DNA of 64,000 nt from Acanthacorydalis orientalis (taxonomy: Eukaryota > Arthropoda > Insecta > Megaloptera > Corydalidae), in the NCBI GenBank assembly GCA_034766995.1, contig CM068321.1:13686026-13750025 (forward strand), read 5' to 3'. Positions 38,659-54,253 of the stretch are shown one piece after another; within the stretch, counting starts at the first letter, position 1; the number at the start of each line of letters is the position of its first letter. Made by a program: the position numbers and the translations under genes. Under the pieces are notes generated by a model. It was not told the DNA's origin. It made no database searches and was given only the letters and a program-made list of their open reading frames with translations.

Positions 38659-38889
38659 AAAAAACGTTTTTCGCATTAAGATTATCCTCCTACGAAACAG
38701 AAATATTAATCCTTAATATGTCATTTCTTAATTTTATATTTTTTTGTGAAATATTACTTTATATACAAAAAGATACATCTATTCAACTACCTTCAAACAA
38801 TGAGTAGACTAGACAACATCAATTAGATCACAATGACATAATATCATAATGAAATAATAATATACCACAATATAAAGTAATAATATACC

Positions 38890-38963
<74 letters not shown>

Positions 38964-39862
38964 ATATTGTCATTTTTAATTAGTTCAAAAAAAGGTATAG
39001 TAGTACATAAAATATATTTTATGCAAGTTTCTATTAATGAATAAATGAAAAAGTAAATAAAAATTTTATGACAATATGTTTGTATACAGATAATTACTTT
39101 TGTACATAAAAGTATAGATAAAACTGGTTTTATTTTCCTCATTCTTAAATTAAAATTAACAAAAAAGATATATTTCAACTGTATTCACCTTACTTTTTTA
39201 GTATATTACACATTACTACAACAATCTTTAAATGAACATGTTGTCTAAAGACAAAAACTGAAAATAAATGAATTTTTTTTTAAATGTTTTAACAAAAATT
39301 AAACTAAATGATGACTTGCCTTTTTTAATAATTAAATAAAAAATATTACACTTTGAAAACAAACTCTTTTCTACTTAAAATATCAAAAAAGATTCAAATA
39401 TTTATGTTCTGTTATAGTATTTCTCTAAATTTATTAATCATTACTTAAAATATTATGTACTATTATATAAAAAAATTCAAAAACTAATTGCTGCTAAATG
39501 ATAACACTAAACTGATGATTAGTATATCAATATTTTAATAAAATTCTCATTAATAAACAATTTTATTATTGTAAAAAAAACCTTTTTTCTAGTTAACTAT
39601 ATTTTTATTTTAAAAAATATTAGTTAAACATCTGGATATGTAACTACAATTTTATAGGGGTTACTATTACATATTTTAAAAATGAGATAATAATAAACCA
39701 TGCTTATGAAATAGATATACAATTTTTGTTACAAATGTTTTTATTAAAAATATTATTCATTAAAAATATTATTTGATAACAAAGTAAATAATTTAATGAA
39801 TTCTTTGAGTTTTTTAATATTTACAATTACATTTTAAAATTATTTTCCATTCTTGTTGCTTT
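38315..39862. other. Intergenic stretch between the TAPT1 and PPIL3 homologues
   Basis: Holds the presumed TAPT1 promoter (just above 38314) and the PPIL3 3' untranslated region (just below 39863; a minus-strand AATAAA lies at 39740-39745). TA runs are at 38625-38650 and 38893-38945, the latter continuing as GT to 38963. No exon seen. Confidence 0.6.
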
Positions 39863-41320
<1,458 letters not shown>

Positions 41321-41589
41321 CTTAGAATTAAATTGTTTAAGTTATTTAAACAATATAATTTAAATTACTTCAAGTTAAAAAATTAACAGTCAGTTTGCAC
41401 ATTTCTTAATCAAATGCATGAGTTCAAATGGGGTAAATTTCTTACGTGTGGTTACAATCGTGAACATACATAATCTAATGTCAGTCTATTGAATTTGAAT
41501 CGTATGTTGTAGGTTATATATAGTTATAATAACAATACTAATGTTATTTACTGATTAGTAACAGAATACACACACAAAAACATATAATC
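41321..41589. promoter_or_regulatory. Probable bidirectional promoter of PPIL3 and Saf6
   Basis: The start codons of the minus-strand PPIL3 and plus-strand Saf6 genes are 269 bp apart, so both 5' untranslated regions and core promoters must lie here. No clear TATA box or CpG island is visible. Shared control is inferred from the geometry. Confidence 0.55.
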
Positions 41590-43925
41590 ATGAAATCTTC
41601 ACATTCAAGTACTTCTTCAAAGTCATCAAAAAAGTCCAAAGATAAAGAAAAACGTAAATCAAGATCTGTTGATGTGAGTGCTGAATTAATAAACAATAAT
41701 GCTGAGAAAAGTAAAGTAAGTATCTTTCACATTTTAAATAATTTGTGGTTTTTTAAATATTTTTTTTTTTTGCTTAGGAAGGGCATAAGCTTTCTAAAGC
41801 ATACACACGTTTTACTTCAGATACAATAGCATGTATAGCTGATCAAACATTACCTGAACAATTATCAGAGTCTGTCCGAGAATCATTAGCTGATGAAATT
41901 ACTTATAAAATCAGAGAATTAATTCACGTAAGAAAAATATTTTTTCATATTTTATTCTGGCTTAAACTTCTGTATTTTTAGGGTGCAAGAGTGAGAATGC
42001 GGCAAAACAAAAAAAGTATACTTAAAATAAATGATATTGATTTGACATTACAGTTTTCAAATGTTGAACGAATATATGGCCCAAGTCATTGTGAGTGGGT
42101 ACCTGTGGGTGATCCAGATAAATGTTCTCGTGTACTGGTTCGTAAAGAATAATTATAAAAGATTTATTCATGAGATAAAATGAATATCTTAATTATGTAA
42201 TTAATTCTAGAAAAATACAAAATGATAGTAAAAAAAAATACTAATTTTGTTGATTAACTGTGTTAATTAAAAGCAAATACAAAAAAGTCATATATTACAA
42301 TATAGTTTATTATTTATCAAGATATTGATTTTAATTTTTAAAAAATTAAAAGTATAATGTCTTACTTTGTACAGAATATTAATTGATTAAAATGTGGTCA
42401 ACTAGAATTACTGAGTACACATTTAAAATATCTAAATCCAGTTACTTTTTACACAGGACACTACAGTAAATTTAATCGATATAGCAACTTCAAGTATAAC
42501 ATTTCACCAGCCAGGACCTCCAGTCTTAAAAAGTGAATGGTTATGTGCTGACAGCACAGCAGCCCATATATATTATGAAAAAGCTTGCAAAGCTATATTG
42601 CATGGTAATCGTTTTGTTAGTCACACTGCATTACACAACTTACGTACTAATAAGTCAATAGCAACTATTACATCTATGTTTTTAAATTTTTGCTACTTGA
42701 CTTTAATGAATGATTGTAAAGATGAAGATAAAATATTAATGATTTTAAGATGTATAGCACATAATCCTCAGTGTGCATTAGTACATCCTGAAAAAGAGGT
42801 AGAAATATTTTTTTTATTATATAAATGAAGTACTTTTGAATTAATTGCTATGTAATATTTTAGTGTCAACTCATTTTGTTAGTATTAATATCACAACTAT
42901 ATACAGTTCCAAATTTAACTGTTCATAAGGATGAAATTAGTACAACAGTAAGTGCAATGTTACAATGTTGGCCAGAAGACAGACATATAGTTTTAGAAGC
43001 AATTGATTTGTATTCCAAGAAATTATCCACAGATGAAAATTACCCATTTTACCCAAGAGAGGTTCTCCAAATTCTATGTAATTTAGGATTACCAGTAATA
43101 AATGAAATGTTATGGTTAAATGTAAACCTTCTGACTGAAACGCCTTTTCATTTAATTGATACTGAACTCAAACAAGCATTATTAGTAAGTTACATTAGTG
43201 TATTCAGTTATATTATGAATAAAAAATATGAAACTACATTTCTTGACAGGTAAATTTGAAAACAATATTAAAATTTATAATTATAGTCTGATTATTTTAT
43301 ATAAAAATCAAATATCCATTATTTATATACATTAAAAGAGTAACTAAGTAAATAAAAGTTAAACAAAATTACCTTGAACACAACTTGTCTGTAAAAGCTT
43401 TTGAATATTTTTAATTAATTGAGAAAATTACTGTTTTTTAGTACTGTAGTTCATTTGTATATCGCTATGGAAATTTTTCAAGCGAGTGGGATCGAACATT
43501 GTATGATATTCTTGGTGACTCTTTACTACCTCATAGAATAACTGATTATAGAAAAGGTATAATACATAATGTCAGTATATTATTATTATTAATATGTATA
43601 TTATATATTTTCAGAAGCCAAACAAGTAGATTATAAAGTAAAACCACAAAGAAATTTGAAATTATCTTTCACGAATTTCACACCAACTAATCGATTATTT
43701 AATTCATCTTTTCCATTTTTTACAACCTGTCTACTAAAAAGAAATGATATTAAAATTAGAATCACTGGGTGTAATCAACTACGAACAAAAAATTCCAAAT
43801 TTAAACAAACATATGATTCGTGGAAAGTGAACAATTTTAATCTTATTGTGATATCTAAAAGACATATAAAGAAAGAAAAAAAAGTACAAAATTGTAAATC
43901 TCATAGTTTATTTATGTGTTTATAG
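41590..43925 (+). CDS. Saf6: Saf6 / TAF6L, TAF6-like subunit of the SAGA complex
   Basis: TAF6 paralogue specific to the SAGA histone acetyltransferase coactivator (TAF6L in vertebrates, Saf6 in Drosophila). Seven exons: 41590-41715, 41778-41927, 41982-42131, 42457-42798, 42864-43249, 43450-43556, 43615-43925, totalling 523 codons. A Ser/Lys-rich start (MKSSHSSTSSKSSKKSKDKE) precedes a TAF6-type histone fold at about residues 55-125 (SDTIACIADQTLPEQLSESV ... LKINDIDLTLQFSNVERIYG). The HEAT-repeat region follows (LHNLRTNKSIATIT, MILRCIAHNPQCALVHPEKE). Exon 6 begins at the second of two AGs (43449 rather than 43441) because only that keeps frame into FVYRYGNFSSEWDRTLYDI. The exon 3 donor at 42131 is the least certain border; 42137 also keeps frame. 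A basic tail ends the protein. Confidence 0.88.
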
Positions 43926-43954
43926 TATTTAAAACATTTTTGTTACAAATTGTA

Positions 43955-43960
43955 AATAAA
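43955..43960 (+). terminator. Probable poly(A) signal of Saf6
   Basis: AATAAA 30 bp after the Saf6 stop codon. Confidence 0.6.
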
Positions 43961-44566
43961 TCATATTTTTTAAAAATGCATTAAAATACTTGTACCTTAT
44001 AATATACACATGTATATATCTTATCCTCTTACATACATACACTTGTATTTGTGCTTACATATGTAAATATATTTGAGAAAAAAATGAATATAGCCATAAA
44101 TTTATGCAAACAAATCATATTAAAATAAAACTATTTTATTTTAATTCTTATTTTTTTAAAAAACAAAAAAACAATGTTATCGAAATCTGACTACTGTTAT
44201 ATATGTATGTGTGTATGTGCTTTGTAGCATGTGAAAATTGAAGATTAAGGAATGGATAAAGTAAAAAAAATGCATTACTTATAATCATAGCCAAGGTAAA
44301 TGTATACTATGTAATAGATCAGACATGTGACGATGGCTATGGTTTTTAAGTTCCACACAAACTAGGCAAACTGCATACATAAAAAAAATATATGTATATA
44401 TACTATGTGCACAAATACTAATATTTACATAAGTTTTTGGTAAAAGTATTCATTGGATCTTATACTCAATAATACTCGCATACTAAAATTAAATTAAAAA
44501 ATACTTATTTCACTACAGTTGCATAGTGCTTAGTCTTTTTGGTATGATATGGCATAATGAATGTGC

Positions 44567-44572
44567 TTTATT
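44567..44572 (-). terminator. Probable poly(A) signal of GDE1
   Basis: AATAAA on the minus strand, 49 bp beyond the GDE1 stop codon at 44621-44623. Confidence 0.6.
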
Positions 44573-44620
44573 GGCTACACTTTTTTTTTAGTCTTCGTTT
44601 CTCCTAATTAGAAGGCTAAT

Positions 44621-47600
44621 TTAATGTTTAGGTGTATGAGCTGAAGGCTCACCAATTAAAGTGTCTGTCAAGTAAGTTACTTTTAAATTACGTGAATAAT
44701 GCTGTTTTTCTAGAGGTTGATTAACAGGCCAAGTAAATACTCTTACACCACGATTTCGCCACTGACGAACAAGTTCACTACAATCAATTTTTTATAATTA
44801 ATGCTTGTATATTTACATACTACTAATCATTTAATCTAGTTAATAAAAAAGGATAAAATTTCTAGTTACCATTCATAAAAAAACTAAACATATTAAATAG
44901 AGTATAAAAATCTACAATCTGACATCAATGAGAAAATGAATTATGAATTAAATTATTACTACAATAATAATACTTACCTACTAATTGTATCTTTATGTAG
45001 TATAATAAATGATATACCCAAAATATAATAAGCAACAGATGGAAGAAATTTACTCCACAGAATATCTAATAAACGATGGCCAGTGTGAATAAAAATATTA
45101 TCGGATCTAGGTCTACCTAAACCATTTTGAGCACTGTATGATTCCAACGAAAATATATATGGACGATGTGCTAGAGAACAAACTATACGTGGATTTGCTT
45201 TACGAGTCTAAAACAAATGCATGAGATATATATCAAGACCAAATTTACAATAAGCATAACCATTAATCAAACTTACAAATTCTAATATTAATAGTACAGT
45301 CATTATTATTTACAATGTTTTATAATAAAAAATTATCTACAAATGCATCATACACAATCTTTTCAAATAGGAAATACCAAACAATGATTGTTTAAGAAAC
45401 AATTAAATGTACGTACCAGATAAATAATCATAGGATTAAAAGAAGAAACCACAGCTCTTGTATACAATTCTTCATTGTTTGCAAATAGATCAAGTAAAAT
45501 TTTCACAATCTAAAAAATAATTATTATTTAAAGTTATTTTCTTTTCCATTAGTTCATTTAAAATACCTTTTTATCAGTACCCTTTACATCTATAAACATG
45601 CGCTGCCCATCACCAAGACATTGCTGTACAGTTTCATCTAATTTTGGAATATGGCTATTAGGAAACCGTTCTCTAAAAATACAATGAACTAAAATAATCA
45701 TTACTAAATACTTCAATATTAAAACTATATTACGTATTTCTTTAGTATTACGAATTATATATTGAATAAGCTATAAAAATTTACGAATAGCAGAATTAAC
45801 TAAAACATATTAATTTTATAATATAAATTCAAGCATTATTTATGATGAAACAAATAGTTTATAATCATATTACATAGTTTATTAAATTTATTTATTTTTC
45901 AACCTCATCGCCATAAATCCACTTTAATATTTTGTTAGTATAATTGTTAAAATAGCTGATACTAAAAATATTTTTCAATAGTTTTATATATATATATATA
46001 TATAATACTTATGATTATACATCAAAATAAAAATAATATAAAATAACATAAATTTTACTATTAATAACACTTCTATGGTTATTTGTGAGCTGTTTATAAT
46101 TTTGTAATAATTACACTTGTTTTTCTATTAAACATACATATTTTCATGCCAAAAAAGATATTAATTTGAATAAATAAAATATGATACAACATAGAATATG
46201 TAATTATATATACAAAATTATTTGCTATGCAAACTATAATTTATAATTCTAATATTTACAACAAAAAATACTTTAGAGTAAAAATTATTTTTGATCTTAA
46301 ATCATTTTTAAAATATATGTTTATCCTTTTTATAGAAACTATATATTACATTTATAATTATATTAATACGACAAATATCACAACGTATATTAAATTTCAT
46401 GCAATTACCATGCAAAGCAAAAAATATAATTCAAATAAAAAATAATTAATTTTTAAAAAATATCATCAATGAATTATTATAACTTACATTATAAATGATA
46501 CTTTAATAACAAAACTTAATAAATTTGAATTGTATATGTGAACAAATATATGGCTTTTTTGAAAAAATGTTTGAATTTTATATATAAAGTTTACTCAATA
46601 TTTAATTAATATTGATGATAATGATGTACATATTAATGTTAGATAAAATATTAAGTAATAATAATAAATGTATAAAATGTAAAGCATTATTGTGAAATGT
46701 AAACAATTTTATAATTTTTAAAATTTACAAATAGAAATAGTCACAATTAAATACAGTCACAATGACTACAAATACAAATTAATAAATACCAATATATAAC
46801 CTTTTTCTAATTTATCATAACATAAAAGCAAATACAAATTCATTTTTCATCCAAAATGCAAGAAAAAATTGCAGCATTTCATTTTCAAAACTATACATTA
46901 CCTTAATGAATGTTTAACGCCAATATCAATTTGAGAAATTTCTTCCCAAGTCATACTTTTTATCAATGAAGTAGAATCAGTTAACCTTTCAAGAGTATCA
47001 TCATGAAAAATAACAGGAATATTATCTTTTGTTAAACAAACATCAAACTCAACTGCATTGCACCCTTTTTCTGCACACTATAAATGAATTAAAGTTGTTT
47101 GCATAAAATCTATTAATAAAAATGACATATTTTATGTGCATTATCACATACATTAGGAGAAACATATATTTATTGAAAATAACACAGACATAAAATAAAT
47201 AACTGTAAATTCAAAATCATAGGACACATCATTGCTATTTAAATACCATAAAATATTGACAAGAATATGTTCATAATTTAATCACATCAAAATAAATGAA
47301 GTATTTTAAAAAACAGCATTAAATCAATTGAATAGAATGTTTTCAAATGAAAATATACTTAATCTGACTTTAGTTCTAATCACTAAGGCAATAATAAATC
47401 AAATTATAAAATGTCTAATAGTCGAGTGTAATTAAAGGATCAATTGTATGCTTTACCAATTAATATTTCAATACAAAAGATTCCTATACAAGTTTCAAAT
47501 TATCAACACCAATATTTTAAATAAGGTCTAGAATGTTTAGTATTTTTTTAAAAGAAACCGTAAATACTTTAAAACAATATTTTAAAAAAGGACTTATTCA

Positions 47601-48374
47601 TACATATATTTAGATAAATGAACAAAATACAGGTAGAACATATAAACCGGGCATGAGAAAAACCAATAAAAAAAGTAGTTTAATTTACACTATGGGAAGA
47701 AAAATAAATACAGATGCATAACTAGTTCTTGAATGATTCTATACAATTTTTATTTTAAATGTATTTATATAAAATTGTCTTTTAATAGTGACTAAATGTA
47801 ACAACAAATTTGATGAGGTATAAAATGCAAAAACATATATAGAAATTTTACACGTAGAAGCTGTTGATACATATTCTCCTATTTTTTAACACTATTGTAA
47901 ACATTTCATCAAATATTATATATAATTAAGTTAATAAGCATTATGTTAATACTTGAATTATTTACAGTATATGTATTTTTATGTACATATGGCTATACAA
48001 TGAATATAAATGTATATTATTTATGTATATATAATTAATTAAAAAATAAAATTAATTTTACTGCATACATTTTTAAATGCAACCAATGTATTCTCAGGAG
48101 CATCTAAGCCAGCTCCTCTATGAGCTGCCGCTCTCATAACATATTCACTACTTCCCTCCTCGACATCTAACGGATCTTTACCAACTACTGCAGTAACTGC
48201 CTCTATACTTGGAGGAGGTATTCGGATAAGATATATACCTAACAGAAGAAGTCCAATAATAAGTAAAGACGGCAGAGTCGAAAAAAATATTCTTCCACTG
48301 AATAACCAGATTGCGTAAATCGAAAACCACACAAGAACGCATGATTTCACAACTTCTATAATTTGATGATTCAT
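44621..48374 (-). CDS. GDE1: GDE1-type glycerophosphodiester phosphodiesterase
   Basis: Membrane glycerophosphodiester phosphodiesterase that hydrolyses deacylated phospholipids such as glycerophosphoinositol to glycerol-3-phosphate and the free alcohol; vertebrate GDE1/MIR16 also acts on N-acyl glycerophosphoethanolamines. Six minus-strand exons: 48374-48069, 47077-46902, 45672-45567, 45509-45417, 45207-44978, 44777-44621, giving 355 residues (human protein about 331). Two hydrophobic segments lie near residues 11-27 and 33-51. Then come the catalytic AHRG (His85) with APENT (92-96), the metal-binding EFD (112-114) and the second catalytic His in FHDDT (His127). Later motifs are MFIDVKG, AVVSSFNP, SLAHRPYIF and VRVFTWPVN with a final YLTDTLIGEP. 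All family residues are present, so the enzyme should be active. Confidence 0.93.
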
Positions 48375-49705
48375 TTTAATTGAAAATCAATTTATCAACA
48401 AATAAAAATATAAGGTTATATCATTGCAAAATTCACAAAATCGATAAACAATTAATAATTTAAAATAAAATATATTCCACGTAATTATAATATTTCTATT
48501 TAAAAAAATTAGAGCCTCAAGTTCTTTCCGCACATCAATATTGACTGCAAGAACGTTACACCTGTGCACGTACAAATGACATTTTGTTTACTCATGTATG
48601 TGTGTTACGTACATACACATGTACACTTTATCTATACATGTACACTTGTGCTTGGCTTGGCTGTACGTACAACTCATAAAACGTTTCCTATAAAATATGT
48701 ATACTTAAGTATTAACAGCTTAAAATCAATATTTGTTTTATTATTTACAGTAAATTGATTGTAAGGTGATTGAAAGATAAAAGTAAACATTTCATATTTT
48801 ATGATAAAAAGTAATCAGCATACCTTTTTTCAACATTTCTTTAAGTTTGTTCATACCGATAACTGAATAAAAATTAATTTCAAGTTATTAATATAATTGT
48901 ATATTGTTTATTTTAAATAGTTTTATAATATTTATTTGACATATAACCCTCATAAGTTTTTTCTACTTGTTATGATTTAAACAGAAATAAACATTAAAAA
49001 ACATATTTAGTTAAATAAAACTCAAAGAATTATTTGAACAAGAGGAGGATAGGATGTTTTAAAACTTAGTACCAAATGATTATAATACACTATTTTTTAA
49101 CGATAGTTTTAATAATTGAAAAAATGACAATCAAATAATATTAGTAAACAAATGTTAGCCTTTAGTCGACATTGGTCAACATAATGCTATGTACATTAAA
49201 ATAAACATTTTCATTTATTTGACTGTACTGGAACCTATAGATATAAAAAATATACTGATAAATTCATTCAAGTATCGAATAAAAGATTAAGAGATATAAA
49301 TTTGTTTTATTTAACTATCCTTGTTAAAAGTTTCTTGAACATTTTTATTTGTGAATATAAGGTTGATAAGGACAAATTAAAAATATTTTAATGTATCAGA
49401 ATATTTCAATGCAGCTGTATCAATAAAAGAACACATTTTTTGTTAACGAGGATTTAACATTCTTTTCTTGATCAAATCTAACTTTTTGCCCTAAGTAATC
49501 AGATTGAGCCTGTAACACATTTTTATTTTTTATAACAATAATTACATAGCTATATTAAAAAATATAAAACAGAATTTAATAATTGGGACCAAAAAAATAT
49601 TCCTTATAATTAATTATTAATTTGTACATTTATGGAAACCTTTTACATTCTGGCTGAAAAAAAAAACAAAATGAAAGAATATTTTGTTCTTACTTAATTC
49701 TTTAT

Positions 49706-49790
<85 letters not shown>

Positions 49791-51302
49791 GTTTATTACA
49801 TTTGCCTCATAAGAAAACTTATAATAAAGATTATAATAACTTTTTATATAAACTTTATTTTTAATGAAACAATTTTAAATAAAACATAAATATACAACTT
49901 TTTTGTGGTCTGAATAATAATCTTCATTTATATTTTGGAAATAATTATATTATTCTCAATAATTAGATTTTTTATAGAATATTCATTTTTATTTTAAGAT
50001 TAAATATAATTACTTGAATCCAAATCTAAGTTATACCGTGATTTTTAGACTTTTTCCGATTGATATCCATATAGAATGAGTTTTATAAGTTTATCATAAA
50101 AATGCTTCAAAAGGTATTCAATTAAATTATTTCTTTTTCTATTTATAAAATCTTCTATTTTTCTTCAAATATTAGCTTATAATACCGTATTGATTTTAAT
50201 ACCTTGCAATTTATTTTCATCTAAGAAATATGTTGAGGATTGTTACTATTTTTTTTAAAGTAATTCAATTAATTACATTTTTTGGCAGTTGTAAGCATTT
50301 TAAGTACCACTACATTACCTTATACTCAAATGTTTGAAAGTTGTTTTTTTTTTAGTTACAATTCGATTGATAATTTCCAATGCGATTCTTTTTTACAATT
50401 ATTTTAAAAAGAATTCCAAATGAAAAACTTACATTTTGTGTTATTATTTTCAATTTATTCATATTTTTCGCATATTTACTGTTTTAAAAGTAGCTTTAGA
50501 ATAGAATAAGTCGTAACTTTGTAATTAGAGCATTTTTGACTAAAATGATTCATTGGTATTTTTTATAATAGGTTTTTTTTCGAAATGTATTTGTAAAAAA
50601 AATGTTGACATTTTTCTAAGTTATTTAATATTAAAATAAATGATAAAATATTTAATTTAAAAATATACATATGACTGTGCAAGACAGTTGTAATTTTATG
50701 CATCTATGATGCCATAGAAATCATCTACTGTTTATTAATGTTGTAAATATTCTTTGTTAATAAGAATTCAATAATCTAATATTTATAATTAAAATTTATA
50801 AATGTATATCAAGAATATGTTTCATTATCTTGAGTTTTAAACGTTATAGCAAGAATAAAATTATCTATATCTATCGAATTGACATAATTGATTTCGAACT
50901 TTTGGTTACTTATGTGTACAGGTGGACATTATATCTTCATATTATATAACATACGATTCTAATTTTTTTATTTATCTTTTACTAACATGTAACTGTAACC
51001 AAATGTATTTCAATGATATTAATTATTGATAAAATTGATAATAAATACTAATTAAGTAAAATATCTGCGATAATATATTATTCATAAATGTTACAATATT
51101 TTTGTCAACACAATCATATAACATGAAATCATAAGCATATGTAAATTGAATATAATTGTCTAGAGAAATATGCCGGTATGTTAACCTTAACCCCTTTTTA
51201 TAGTGCTAATGTTTTCATATTTTAAAGAGATAAGTGATTACTTCATATGTGATATAAATTTACAACTTATGTGTAGGCTCATTATTTTTAAAAGTATTAT
51301 AC

Positions 51303-51341
<39 letters not shown>

Positions 51342-51390
51342 TTTTTTTTGATTTCCTTAACAAGAAATGATATGAAAATTAAAAAACATT
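48375..51390. other. Intergenic stretch between GDE1 and the pickpocket gene
   Basis: Includes the GDE1 5' region and the 3' untranslated region of the channel gene ending at 51391. No exon recognised. Repeats are (TA)n(AG)n at 49709-49791 and (TA)n(TG)n at 51304-51341. Confidence 0.65.
49709..49791. repeat. (TA)n(AG)n compound microsatellite
   Basis: TA run of about 55 bp joined directly to an AG run of about 29 bp. Confidence 0.93.
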
Positions 51391-52843
51391 TTACGAACGT
51401 TTGCGTGAAAAACACGCTATACTTAATAAGAAATATATGATTTCTACTACACTCAGAAAACTTATACCAAGAAAAAATGCTGCCGTACCTCCAAAAGAGA
51501 CTGAAAATATATGAATGTGCAATTTAAATAATTTACATCAACATAATATCGACTTACCTACTAAATCATTAAATCCAAAAAGAATATCTCTTTGCACCCT
51601 CATAGTGGGAGCAATAAGCCCCCAGCGGTATGATTGTCTTTTACCATAAATACCACCCCTGAAAATATTAACAAGATAAATATTTTAATGTTGTACTTAT
51701 ACAATCTTTAATTTGCAATTAAAATTGGAAATGTAAATATATTTAAGATAATATTTAAGGTACATTGTTCGAATTTAAATATACAACAAAATACTGTTAG
51801 AAACTATTCGAAGTACACATTGCAGGTTACATACTGAAAATAAAAAAGTATTTTGATGTATCAATACATTATCTAATGTAAAATGCTATTCTTGCCTTTT
51901 TTCAAAATTTTGATAATATTTTTAAGAAAAAATACTAGCTTAATAAATATATTTCTATACCCTAGAAGCAGTTTTATAAACATTATACATAAATTCAACA
52001 AGGGAACCGATAAAAATTCAAAAATATAATCAACTGTAAAATACAGAAATACAACGCACATTTATAAAAAAATGCATATTAAAACATTTCTTTCGCGTTT
52101 TAAATGTGGTAATAGATTTTTTATTTGTGTTCAGTCTAATACTTAAATATCATATGGTTATTTTTGTACACAATTTTATCAGTGGTTTAGTTTCTTGCTA
52201 TTGTATTTACTTGCCAAGCACGCGTTTCGTTCTTGATGTAGAAATCTCTTTAAAAATATTTTGTATCACAATGTCATTTTCGTTTCAGCCAATTAAAAAA
52301 TATAAATGTTTAAAATATTTGACAATTACTTTTGGTAATAAAAAAATGAATAAAGTTCTCGCGATTATTATTCATCTATTAAAATGATATAAATGGTAAC
52401 TAGTATGAGATATCATCAATTTAATAATAATATTTTCATTTATGGTTAAAATGACGTGGGATTTGAAATTAAAATAGAAAATTATAAAAAAAAAACATTA
52501 ATATTTAATAGACATTAACACTAGAAATGAAGTATATAATTAAAAAAAAAATGCATTATTATCTTTTTCAATAGTTAATATGTTAAAATGAGAAAGATCT
52601 TATAATTAATTATAATTAATATTTGTATTGTTTTTGAAATAATAAATGAATTTATTGAAATTATTGTTTACCTATTCAAGAAAATTAAGAAAATAATTAT
52701 TTGAATAATTTTACAGATATGTTTAATAAGTTTAAGTTACTTTTAAAAAGATCACAAAAAATCGAAATTCTATATCTGGAATCTACATTTAAATATATAC
52801 GATGATGTTATCATTAATCACTTGTTAATCACTTTATACATAC

Positions 52844-52888
<45 letters not shown>

Positions 52889-54195
52889 TTTATATCAATA
52901 ATACATTATTGTAAATGTTAAACCACTAACATAAACTACATAAATTTATTCATCATATAAATGTATAATAAATTACACAATTAATTTTATACATTACCAT
53001 TTTCTAATCTTTATATCGTATTTATAAAAAAAGGAATCTCTGCATAACTGGGGGCAATTACAATCTATATTCTCTGACTGCAATGTCAATAACTGATCAT
53101 GATATTGTGCTATACACAATAAACCAGTTATATTACACAGTTTTCCTCCTGAAATTAGTGAAAATTTATATACATTCTTAAATATTTTATAATTGGTTCG
53201 AAAAAGATTTTTTCATATTCTTATTTTCCTTTAGTTTAAATCAGCGCTATCGAATATAAATACGCTGAAGGGTCAAAAATAAGTTAATTAATGTAATATC
53301 TACACTTAAGTTAATTAATTTGCATAGATTGAGGCATTTTTACATTTGAAGTCGTTTTAAAACAGGCGTAAATTCAAGCTTTGACTTTAAAGTTATAAAG
53401 AAACATCTTTAAACAGATTACTTAAAGTGTTTTAAGGGATGAATACGGTCTGTAGGTCGCTAATTGGGTAGTGTTGGTTTAGATTGGTGGTTCTGAACGA
53501 AGGCGATTTAAAAATCTTAAGGGGAATTAAGTTTATAGTATTGTTTGGGAGGAACACGATTATCATCTAATGACGGATATTGTTATTAAGTCAACACAAT
53601 TGTACTTTTATGGGAAGCAATTTTTATTTTAACAAATTTAAAGACCGATATAATTAAATTAGCCGAGTTACATGAAGTGCAAGAATCGCATTACATTTAT
53701 TTATTTGAAATACAAAAAGATAATGAGAAAAATATTAAAAATATTTACATATTTCTTGATTTGTAGTAGTCATTGAAATAATAGTAATTTCTGGACGATC
53801 TAGTTACACAAAATATTTATTTATATTTGCTTTCTCTATTACAACGATGAGAAAGCTACATATTTTTTCAAAACGCATGTATGGATTAAATAATAAATTT
53901 TACACGCGAAATTAACTTCTAATAAATAAAAGCGGCGATAAAAAAGATATGTTATAGAAGAAAGAATTTGGCTTGTTAAGATTCACCGATCTATATCATT
54001 ATTAGTAGAGTTTTATTTTATGCGTCTATAAAATCGAACCACGATAAAAGGATATTAAGTTTAAAGAAAATTTTTGCGACATTTTTGTCACATATACTTT
54101 TTAATTACTTGTATTAAGTGATATTAATTGATTAATATTTTTTTATAGGGTTGTTCCCCCTTTAAAATATTTAGAATGCCATCAAAATGAATAAT

Positions 54196-54253
<58 letters not shown>

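Larger units (their letters stand above)
43926..44620. other. Tail-to-tail intergenic stretch between Saf6 and GDE1
   Basis: Contains both 3' untranslated regions. No gene or notable repeat apart from A/T-rich sequence and ACATAC-type short runs. Confidence 0.7.

Noticed and set aside
46227..46445. 72-codon plus-strand frame inside a GDE1 intron
   Set aside because: A/T-biased composition, no similarity, antisense within a well supported intron.
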